From Deltaproteobacteria bacterium (GTDB lineage: Bacteria > Bdellovibrionota > FAC87 > UBA2466): a stretch of DNA of 6,228 nt. The position numbers were made by a program, and so were the translations under genes. Every line of letters starts with the position of its first letter. The first letter of the stretch is position 1. This document shows positions 1-5,756 of this stretch, one piece after another. The DNA lies in contig JABMMY010000309.1 of NCBI GenBank assembly GCA_013205415.1, positions 1-6,228 of the forward strand. Reading direction: 5' to 3'. Below the pieces are notes generated by a model, which was not told the origin of the DNA, ran no database searches, and saw nothing but the letters and a program-made list of their open reading frames with translations.

Positions 1-923
1 CTCTACACCTTTCTAAGTTCCAAGAGATGCCAGAGGTGGAGTTGGTAGGGGTTTTCGAGCCCCATTTAGATCGTGCCAAGGAGATAGAGGCAAAAAATAA
101 GGTAAAGGCAATCTCATCAATCCCGGAGCTAATTTTTTTAGCAGACGCTTTAATTATCGCCAGCCCCACCCCGACCCATTTTTCGATAGCTAAAATGGCA
201 ATGGAATTAGGGTGCCATGTTCTTATTGAAAAGCCTTTTTGTGAAACTCATGAGGAGGCTATTTTATTAGAACACCTGGCACTTAAAAATCGATTGGTTT
301 GCCAGGTCGGATTTTTAGAGCGCTTTCGTCTCGAGGCTCTTCTGGGGGGCAACCCACTTCCTATCGATTCGACGTTAGATTCTCTCCGGCTTTCCACCGT
401 GGTAGGTAGAGAGGTCGCTGTTGATGTGATTAGCGATCTGATGATTCATGATATTGATTTAATCCTATCCCTAATTCAAGAGGATCCTATTGCGGTGCAA
501 GCTGAAGGATTTTCTATTGTCACCGATTATTTAGATTTTGTGAAGGCCAGGTTAGAATTTTCTAGCGGTAGAAGTGCTACCTTAACCGCTAGTCGTGTCG
601 CCCCTAAATTAGTGAGAACCCTACAGGCGGTATCTGGAAATTATTTTTGTGAACTAGATTTTGTTTCCAATTCTAAATTTATTGCCTCAAAATCGGGAAA
701 TCATAACTCGTCTATTCATGGGTTAGCTTTTGATGCGCTGCAGGCGCAATCCAGTCATTTTATAGCCTCTATTCAGGGAAGGGCTTTTTCAAAAGTCACT
801 GCCAAAGATAGCGTTAGAGTGATCTCTGTAGTTAATAAAATTAAAGAGGCCACCACAGGGTCTCCTGTTTTATTTTCGCCCCATAAATCACTCCAGTCTT
901 CACGAACAGTGAGAGAGAACTAA
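1..923 (+). CDS. Gfo/Idh/MocA-family sugar-nucleotide dehydrogenase, 5'-truncated (GnnA-like candidate)
   Basis: NAD(P)-dependent oxidoreductase acting on a sugar or sugar nucleotide. The frame is open from position 3 to the stop at 921-923, and the codons before the ATG at 27 (LHLSKFQE) already read like family sequence. The true start is therefore outside the window; the missing part should be the short first strand with the GxGxxG dinucleotide-binding loop. Visible family marks are the Rossmann strand VELVGVFEP, the ASPTPTH segment, the EKP motif with the conserved Lys (nt 228-236), and a DLMIHDIDL segment (His at 447-449) matching the conserved substrate-side Asp/His region. It sits 1 nt upstream of lpxB. 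In Acidithiobacillus the related gnnA (UDP-GlcNAc 3-dehydrogenase) lies between lpxA and lpxB and, with the aminotransferase GnnB, makes UDP-GlcNAc3N for amide-acylated lipid A. Family assignment is firm. The GnnA role is inferred from context only; another sugar dehydrogenase remains possible, and no aminotransferase gene is visible here. Confidence 0.88.
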   Translation, partial: LHLSKFQEMPEVELVGVFEPHLDRAKEIEAKNKVKAISSIPELIFLADALIIASPTPTHFSIAKMAMELGCHVLIEKPFCETHEEAILLEHLALKNRLVCQVGFLERFRLEALLGGNPLPIDSTLDSLRLSTVVGREVAVDVISDLMIHDIDLILSLIQEDPIAVQAEGFSIVTDYLDFVKARLEFSSGRSATLTASRVAPKLVRTLQAVSGNYFCELDFVSNSKFIASKSGNHNSSIHGLAFDALQAQSSHFIASIQGRAFSKVTAKDSVRVISVVNKIKEATTGSPVLFSPHKSLQSSRTVREN

Positions 924-924
924 A

Positions 925-2094
925 ATGAGTCTGTGTTTGTTTATGGTTGCAGGCGAGGCCTCTGCCGACATGCACGCGGCCAGCCTGCTTAAAGAATTGC
1001 AAAAACAAAACCCAGATTTAAAATGTATAGGCGTTGGCGGTGCCGCTTTAAAAAAAGCGGGCATGGATGTGATCTTAGACTCAGAAAAACTTAATGTGGT
1101 TGGAATCTCCGATTGGTGGGATCGTTTGACAGAGGTTATCGGAGGGTATCGAAAGGTTATTCGTTATCTAGAAAAAAACCCACCCGATTATGCAGTCCTT
1201 CTAGATTTGCCAGACTTTAATTTGAGGGTTGCCAAAAAATTAAAAAAATTAGGTGTTCCGGTTATTTATTATATTTCTCCTCAAGTTTGGGCGTGGAGAA
1301 AATATCGAATTCATCAAATTAAAAGAGATGTTGATCTGATGTTGGTAGTATTTCCTTTTGAAAAAGATTTTTATGCCAAAGAAGGGGTTGATGTTGTTTT
1401 TGTCGGGCACCCACTGTTAGAAACGATTCATCCTCGGGTTAATTATCGACCGCAATCCGAAGTCCTTGGACACCCAAGAATTGCGATATTACCTGGGAGC
1501 CGAAAAAGTGAGGTAAGATTTCATGGGGCCCTATTATCGGATCTAATTCACCGGATTCGCGAAAGGTATCCTCAAGCAGAAATAAAGGTTCCAATCGCAT
1601 CTACACTCAATCAAAGTTTCGTTGAACAATACATTTCGTCAGGAGTCGTTTTTGAAACGGGACATTCTCACGAGGTGTTAAACTGGGCCGACATAGCGGT
1701 CGTTGCAAGTGGAACGGCTACCCTAGAAACAGCCTTAATTGGCACCCCCTTTTTGTTGTTTTATAAAGTTTCAAAATCAAGTGCCTGGATTTATCAAAAC
1801 CTAATGAAGTACCGCAGCTTTATTGGAATGCCTAATATTTTGCTCCAGCGAGAGATAATAAAAGAGTTTTTTCAGAAAAAAGCAGACCCCAAAACTCTTT
1901 TTCAAGAGGTGATAAAACTCATTGAGGACAATAAATATCGAGGAGAACAGGCTGTGAATCTACAATCTTGTCGAGCTAAGCTTGGCGATGTGGGAGCTAA
2001 TATTCTGGCGGCAGAAACTATTCAACAGTTTATAAACTCAAAGACCACGCAGGGTCCGGAGAATTTAGGTGGGGATGCAATCGCTACCCACTAA
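925..2094 (+). CDS. lpxB: Lipid-A-disaccharide synthase
   Basis: GT19 glycosyltransferase that joins UDP-2,3-diacylglucosamine and lipid X into the beta-1,6 lipid A disaccharide at the cytoplasmic face of the inner membrane. The 389-residue length is normal for LpxB. Family marks in order are an N-terminal VAGEASAD loop (residues 8-15), ISPQVWAWR (117-125), VGHP (160-163), LPGSRKSEV (189-197) opening the nucleotide-binding half, and VASGTATLET (260-269). The loop reads GEASAD where most homologues read GEASGD, so a Gly is replaced by Ala; all other marks are intact and activity is expected. The ATG at 925 is 1 nt after the upstream stop, with only a weak purine-rich GAGAGAG stretch at 911-917 as ribosome-binding site, which suggests translational coupling. 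The C-terminal 26 nt overlap lpxK. No other identity is plausible. Confidence 0.97.
   Translation: MSLCLFMVAGEASADMHAASLLKELQKQNPDLKCIGVGGAALKKAGMDVILDSEKLNVVGISDWWDRLTEVIGGYRKVIRYLEKNPPDYAVLLDLPDFNLRVAKKLKKLGVPVIYYISPQVWAWRKYRIHQIKRDVDLMLVVFPFEKDFYAKEGVDVVFVGHPLLETIHPRVNYRPQSEVLGHPRIAILPGSRKSEVRFHGALLSDLIHRIRERYPQAEIKVPIASTLNQSFVEQYISSGVVFETGHSHEVLNWADIAVVASGTATLETALIGTPFLLFYKVSKSSAWIYQNLMKYRSFIGMPNILLQREIIKEFFQKKADPKTLFQEVIKLIEDNKYRGEQAVNLQSCRAKLGDVGANILAAETIQQFINSKTTQGPENLGGDAIATH
2058..2063 (+). promoter_or_regulatory. Ribosome-binding site deciding the lpxK start
   Basis: GGAGAA lies inside the 3' end of lpxB. Seven bases separate GGAG from the GTG at 2069, the usual distance, while the ATG at 2075 is 13 bases away. 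This favours GTG. However, a second purine run, AGGTGGGG (2067-2074), directly abuts the ATG, so the choice is not settled. Confidence 0.5.
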
Positions 2095-3094
2095 AATATT
2101 TTGGGTATTTGGCCTTCCCCTGTCCTGTGCTTGGGCGCTGTTCATGCGAGCCAGACGATCATATTATGTTTCTAGTAGGCAATACCGGGCGACCTTAAAA
2201 ATAATCTGTGTAGGGAATCTCCATAGCGGCGGGTCTGGTAAAACTCCGTTAGTGGCAGCGATCTCAAAAAGATTTCAGTTAAGGTCTCCAGTGATTTTAT
2301 CTAGAGGTTATCTAGGAACCCTCTCATCTGAGGGTGCCGAGACTGATCGTTTAATGCCAAACGGCTCGTTGCTTTATGGAGACGAGCCCTGGATGTTGTC
2401 TCAACAACAAGCAGGCCCTGTTTTTATTTCCAAAAAGCGAGTTGCCGGCGTCAAGAGAATTGAGAAACAATATCCCAATAGCTTAGTTATTTTAGATGAT
2501 GGGTTTCAGCATTTGGCCCTGGGGCGAGATGTAGATATCATCTGCATTAATACCGACAAAGAGGTTGCGGGGAGTTTTTGCTTGCCTCTTGGAGGATTGA
2601 GAGAGTCATTTAAGGCTTTAGATCACGCCGACGCTGTCGTTTTGACCCCGGGATCACAAAATAAAAACCTGGAGGTGTGGCAAAATGTCATTCAAAACGA
2701 ATTCCCAAAACTCCCCTGTTTTGTAGCCCATTCGAAGGTGGATGGGTTTTTTGAAGGTCCTAGCGATTTTGAGTTTGATTCCTTAAAAAACTGGGTTTCT
2801 TTTAGTGGTATTGCATCACCGGAACGATTCGTGAAAACGCTTAGTGAATATTCTCCCTCAGTAGAACACATTCAATCTTATCCTGACCATCATCGTTATG
2901 TAGAATCGGATATTGAGTGGCTTATTAGCGAGAAAAATAGGGCGGGTGCTTTCGGGTTTGTGACCACAGATAAAGATTGGTATAAAGTTTATGAATTATT
3001 TAAGCCGAAATCTGAAAAGGTGATTAGCTTAAGAGTGGGATATGATCTGCCCGATTCCTTTTGGATTTGGTTAGAAGCAAAAGTTAAAGGATAG
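2069..3094 (+). CDS. lpxK: Tetraacyldisaccharide 4'-kinase
   Basis: Inner-membrane-associated kinase that phosphorylates the 4' position of the lipid A disaccharide to give lipid IVA, the step after LpxB. Counting from the GTG at 2069, the protein has a hydrophobic N-terminal anchor (about residues 8-26), the P-loop GGSGKTP (54-60), a GDEP segment (104-107), the kinase-typical DDGFQH (143-148), a PDHHRY segment (272-277) and TTDKD (299-303). All are hallmarks of LpxK, and the 341-residue length is usual. The start is ambiguous: GTG at 2069 has GGAG at 2058-2061 with 7-nt spacing, whereas the in-frame ATG at 2075 would lie 13 nt away; the two differ by only two residues. The gene overlaps the lpxB end by 26 nt in another frame, so coupling to lpxB translation is likely. 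Confidence 0.97.
   Translation: MGMQSLPTKIFWVFGLPLSCAWALFMRARRSYYVSSRQYRATLKIICVGNLHSGGSGKTPLVAAISKRFQLRSPVILSRGYLGTLSSEGAETDRLMPNGSLLYGDEPWMLSQQQAGPVFISKKRVAGVKRIEKQYPNSLVILDDGFQHLALGRDVDIICINTDKEVAGSFCLPLGGLRESFKALDHADAVVLTPGSQNKNLEVWQNVIQNEFPKLPCFVAHSKVDGFFEGPSDFEFDSLKNWVSFSGIASPERFVKTLSEYSPSVEHIQSYPDHHRYVESDIEWLISEKNRAGAFGFVTTDKDWYKVYELFKPKSEKVISLRVGYDLPDSFWIWLEAKVKG
3086..3091 (+). promoter_or_regulatory. Ribosome-binding site supporting a TTG start at 3100
   Basis: AAAGGA overlaps the last codons of lpxK and stands 8 nt before the TTG at 3100. Other in-frame near-start codons follow at once (TTG 3106, GTG 3109, TTG 3112), but they are farther from this site. No ATG lies in the frame near the start, so the gene must use a non-ATG start. 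Confidence 0.5.
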
Positions 3095-3099
3095 AAGCT

Positions 3100-5001
3100 T
3101 TGATATTGGTGTTGAAAATAGTTTCTTTGTTTTTGAATGGCATTCCCATCGCACTAACTAATTTAGTTAGTGATTTGTTGGGATGGGTTTTTTACGCAGT
3201 CATTAGATTTAGAAGGACTATTGTAGACAGCAATCTTCAATTAGCCTTTAATTCCGAAAAAACAGAAGATGAAATTCAGGCGTTAGCGCTTTTAAATTAT
3301 CAACATTATGGCAGGACACTGTTTGAGATATTACGGTCAATTACATGGAGTCGAGCCCAGTACCTAAAGAAAACATTCTTAAAGGGGGAAGAGCATCTAA
3401 AGTTGTTGGCGCTAGAAAATCGAGGGGGCGTGATCTTGGCCACTCACCTTGGAAGTTGGGAATTGGCTGCATCCACAGTTGCCGTGCACGGACTTGCGCT
3501 AGATATTGTAGTAAAACAATCAAAAAGTGCCATGGGCCAAAAATTTCTTGATTGGTATCGCAATCGTTTTGGAGTGGGAGTTTTTTTTGAAACTCAAACA
3601 GTGAAGGAAATTTTTAGGTCCATTAATTCCGGTCGATTCACAGTTTTTATTCTTGACCAATTTATGGGCCCTCCTATTGGAGTTCCCGTTTCTTTTTTTG
3701 GAAGAGAGGCTGGAACAGCAGCGGGGCTGGCTCTCTTTTGTGAAAAAAGGGATATACCGGTCTTTCCCGCCTACAATTATAGAGATCTACAGGGTAGAAT
3801 CTGCACAGTCATAGAGCCCCAAGTTGAATACGGAAATTTGTCTGAAGACAGAGACACTAGAATTTATCAGAGAACACAAATTTATAATGACGTAATGGAA
3901 AAAATGATTAGACAACACCCGGAGCAGTGGTTGTGGCTACACCGCCGATGGAAAGAGTTTAGTGGCACCTCTAGATGGGTACTTAAGACAAACTCTTTAA
4001 AATTGGTTTTTATTCCCATGTTATTTTTTTTAGCAGCCTGTTCCAGTCAACCTAGCAGCCCCACAGGAATTGTATTGCCACCCGACCCTCAGATTTCTGC
4101 TCCCATTTTTCAAAGCGCACTGCCCTTGGATATTGATGATGAAATGTTAAATCAATCGACGGTGATTGTTCCAAAAGCAAAAACACCCATTAAAAAACAG
4201 AAGGCCCAGGTTACGGAAAGTTCATTACCCAAACGAAAAGAACCCCCAGAAACGACACTTGCCCTCGATAACTCGTCAGCTTTTCATGTCATTCCGTCGG
4301 ATAAAATTCCATTTGAAGTTGGAGAACGGGTTGAGATGGATTTGAGATGGCTAGCCATTCCCGCTGGAAAGGCCATTTTAGAGGTTAGGGAGGGCCCAGT
4401 TATCAACGGTCGGGCCACGTTTCAGCTCTGGGGAAATGTTTTGTCGTCAAAAATTGTAGATGCGATCTATCACGTAGAAAATACGGCCGAGTCCTTTGTA
4501 GATCGCCAGGCCCTCTTGCCCTATAAATTTCTTCTTCACATGGTAGAGTCAAAACAAAACAAAGAGACTCGTGTGTCCTTTGATCATGCGAATGGAAAGG
4601 CCTTTTATTGGGCTAAAAGAATTTCGGAACGCTGGGGAAATTTAGATGTAGACCGCGTCGATACTTTAGTTCCTCAGGCCAAGGATCTTTGGAGTGCAAT
4701 TTACTACGCGAGGTACTTAAATTATAAACTCAATGAAAAGCAGATGTTTGTTGTTTATGAAAATGGCCAGAATTGGAATGTGGAACTTACGCCAGTCGCA
4801 AATGAACTGGTGACAAGTAGGGTGGGCGCTTTTCAGTGTTGGAAGATTCTTGTGAAGGTTTCCTTAAACAATGTTTTAAAGCCAATGGGTGATGTTTATA
4901 TGTGGTTGAGTGATGACTCTAAAAAACATCTTGTTAAGTTCGATGCAAAAATTAAAATCGGCTCCCTATATGGGGTGTTGAGCTCAATTAGGGAACATTA
5001 G
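3100..5001 (+). CDS. Fusion: LpxL/HtrB-type lipid A acyltransferase plus DUF3108-like lipoprotein domain
   Basis: One 633-codon frame with two unrelated halves. Residues 1-about 290 form a late (secondary) lipid A acyltransferase: a hydrophobic N-terminal anchor (1-38), the catalytic HX4E motif as HLGSWE (His116, Glu121), the FILDQFMG...GVPVSFFGREAGTA block (about 186-208), and the EQWLWLHRRWK ending at which LpxL proteins normally stop. This half would transfer an acyl chain to lipid A on the cytoplasmic face. After a short joint come Lys296 and Lys301, a hydrophobic run and the lipobox LAAC with Cys314, followed by SSQ. A Pro/Ser/Lys-rich tether (315-400) then leads to a domain of about 230 residues opening FEVGERVEMDLRW (405-417) and resembling DUF3108, which has no established role. 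The start is TTG, 5 nt after lpxK. The second half looks like a separate lipoprotein gene joined by a single-base change (see findings). Domain calls come from motif recognition, without a profile search. Confidence 0.85.
   Translation: MILVLKIVSLFLNGIPIALTNLVSDLLGWVFYAVIRFRRTIVDSNLQLAFNSEKTEDEIQALALLNYQHYGRTLFEILRSITWSRAQYLKKTFLKGEEHLKLLALENRGGVILATHLGSWELAASTVAVHGLALDIVVKQSKSAMGQKFLDWYRNRFGVGVFFETQTVKEIFRSINSGRFTVFILDQFMGPPIGVPVSFFGREAGTAAGLALFCEKRDIPVFPAYNYRDLQGRICTVIEPQVEYGNLSEDRDTRIYQRTQIYNDVMEKMIRQHPEQWLWLHRRWKEFSGTSRWVLKTNSLKLVFIPMLFFLAACSSQPSSPTGIVLPPDPQISAPIFQSALPLDIDDEMLNQSTVIVPKAKTPIKKQKAQVTESSLPKRKEPPETTLALDNSSAFHVIPSDKIPFEVGERVEMDLRWLAIPAGKAILEVREGPVINGRATFQLWGNVLSSKIVDAIYHVENTAESFVDRQALLPYKFLLHMVESKQNKETRVSFDHANGKAFYWAKRISERWGNLDVDRVDTLVPQAKDLWSAIYYARYLNYKLNEKQMFVVYENGQNWNVELTPVANELVTSRVGAFQCWKILVKVSLNNVLKPMGDVYMWLSDDSKKHLVKFDAKIKIGSLYGVLSSIREH
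3152..3172. repeat. Perfect 10-bp inverted repeat within the acyltransferase gene
   Basis: The arms CACTAACTAA and TTAGTTAGTG are exact reverse complements separated by one T. The element covers codons 18-25 of the acyltransferase gene (A-L-T-N-L-V-S-D). It could fold in mRNA as a short AU-rich hairpin near the translation start or be a chance palindrome. There is no following T-run, so it is not an intrinsic terminator. Confidence 0.6.
3975..3986 (+). other. Out-of-frame ATG at the fusion joint (possible remnant start of a separate lipoprotein gene)
   Basis: ATG GGT ACT TAA lies in a different frame from the surrounding coding sequence and stops after three codons. If one T of the TT at 3983-3984 is removed, this ATG opens directly into the Lys-rich, hydrophobic, LAAC-ending stretch and yields a 22-residue lipoprotein signal peptide ending at the Cys now numbered 314. 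The same change would let the acyltransferase end at the TAA at 3998-4000, about 10 residues beyond its usual HRRWK ending. No good ribosome-binding site stands in front; the nearest purine run, GGAAAGAG (3950-3957), is 17 nt away. Confidence 0.45.
3985..4041 (+). other. Internal lipoprotein signal sequence with lipobox (Cys314)
   Basis: Residues 296-314 of the fused protein have the build of a type II signal peptide: two lysines (296, 301), a hydrophobic core (302-311), then LAAC. The Cys is followed by Ser-Ser, not Asp, which in enterobacteria would favour the outer membrane. In frame, the only possible start codons just upstream of the Cys are TTG at 4003 and ATG at 4018. These give signals of only 11 and 7 residues without positive charge, so neither makes a convincing independent start. 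In the fused protein this stretch could instead act as an internal transmembrane helix. Confidence 0.7.
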
Positions 5002-5756
5002 TGAAGCTATCTGGAGTGGTTATAACTAAGAATGAAGAGAAAAACATTGAAAGATGTTTGGCCTCTCTTTCATTTTGTGATGAGGTAATAGTGGTGGATT
5101 CTCATAGCACAGATACCACTATTGCGAAGGCAAAAAATTTCACCCCCAAGGTTTTTCTGAGAGCGTGGACTGGGTACGTAGATCAAAAGGCCTATGCAAC
5201 AGGGCTGGCGAAGCATGATTGGGTTTTGTCTTTAGATGCTGATGAAGAGGTTTCGAAAGAATTACAGCAGGAGATCCAGCGTACTATTAAGGAATGCTAT
5301 CAGGAAGCAGCCTTTCTGGTTGCGAGACGAACGATGCACTCAGGTGAGTGGATACGATATGGTGGCTGGTATCCGAATCGCTTAATTCGATTATATAAAA
5401 AAAGTGAAGGCTCATGGGAAGGTGGCGCAGTTCACGAGTCTTGGAGAACCCTCGGATTGGTTGGAAAACTAAAAAATGATCTCATTCATTATTCTTTTGA
5501 TAGTTTTTGTGATCAGGTAGAAAGAAATAATCTCTATTCAAGTTTGGGGGCAAAGGCTCTCCGTGATTCGAACCATTCTTTTTCTGTTTGTCGGCTTATT
5601 TTGAAGCCAATTTCTAAGTTTATAGAGACCTATTTATTGAAGTTAGGATTTTTAGATGGCTACCGTGGTTTTTTTATTTCGGTATCGGCAGCGTATTCGG
5701 TGTTTTTGAAATGGGCGAAGCTGTGGGAGTTAACTGTAAATGATAAAAAAAAATAA
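5001..5756 (+). CDS. Family 2 glycosyltransferase, WaaE/LgtF-like LPS core transferase
   Basis: Inverting GT-A glycosyltransferase that probably adds a hexose to the LPS inner core from a nucleotide sugar at the cytoplasmic face of the inner membrane. The 251-residue protein opens with the GT2 nucleotide-binding strand VVITKNEE (residues 6-13), then DSHSTD (33-38, usually DSGSTD in the family), the metal-binding DAD (79-81), and the stretch from WIRYGGWYPNRLIRLY to GGAVHE (141-146), typical of the WaaE/LgtF subgroup, whose members add a beta-1,4-glucose to heptose I. The C-terminal GFLDGYRGF segment followed by a hydrophobic run also fits the subgroup and may bind the membrane. The GTG start shares its G with the upstream TAG (1-nt overlap), with AGGGA at 4990-4994 as ribosome-binding site. 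Subgroup is fairly clear; donor and acceptor sugars cannot be read from sequence. The end overlaps cmk by 17 nt. Confidence 0.9.
   Translation: MKLSGVVITKNEEKNIERCLASLSFCDEVIVVDSHSTDTTIAKAKNFTPKVFLRAWTGYVDQKAYATGLAKHDWVLSLDADEEVSKELQQEIQRTIKECYQEAAFLVARRTMHSGEWIRYGGWYPNRLIRLYKKSEGSWEGGAVHESWRTLGLVGKLKNDLIHYSFDSFCDQVERNNLYSSLGAKALRDSNHSFSVCRLILKPISKFIETYLLKLGFLDGYRGFFISVSAAYSVFLKWAKLWELTVNDKKK
5725..5729 (+). promoter_or_regulatory. Ribosome-binding site for cmk
   Basis: GGGAG lies inside the glycosyltransferase gene, 10 nt before the ATG at 5740. It supports that start and the 17-nt overlap of the two genes. No other ATG, GTG or TTG in the frame fits better between here and the P-loop. Confidence 0.5.

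Noticed and set aside
734..748. Short inverted repeat TGCGC-TGCAG-GCGCA in the dehydrogenase gene.
   Set aside because: Only 5-bp arms within coding sequence; expected by chance.
27..923. Treating ATG 27 as the true start of the first gene.
   Set aside because: The frame is open to the window edge, upstream codons continue family-like sequence, and a start at 27 would remove the dinucleotide-binding loop.
1043..1060. Hairpin CCGCTTT-AAAA-AAAGCGG resembling a terminator stem.
   Set aside because: It lies within lpxB, encodes conserved coding sequence, has only 7 bp per arm and is not followed by a T-run.
3341..3523. Antisense 60-codon open frame.
   Set aside because: It lies opposite the catalytic region of the acyltransferase, has no recognisable protein features, and its open frame is explained by the conserved codons on the other strand.
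3345..3551. 68-codon open frame on the + strand in a second frame.
   Set aside because: It lies fully inside the acyltransferase gene, has no ribosome-binding site of note and shows no domain; it is a shadow frame.
4024..4031. T8 tract (another T8 at 3581-3588) as a phase-variation switch.
   Set aside because: Both tracts are in the frame that keeps flanking motifs intact and are unremarkable Phe-rich coding sequence; nothing else suggests switching.
4003..4041. TTG 4003 or ATG 4018 as an independent start of the lipoprotein part.
   Set aside because: Neither has a ribosome-binding site, and the resulting signals are too short and lack the positive residues of a lipoprotein signal.
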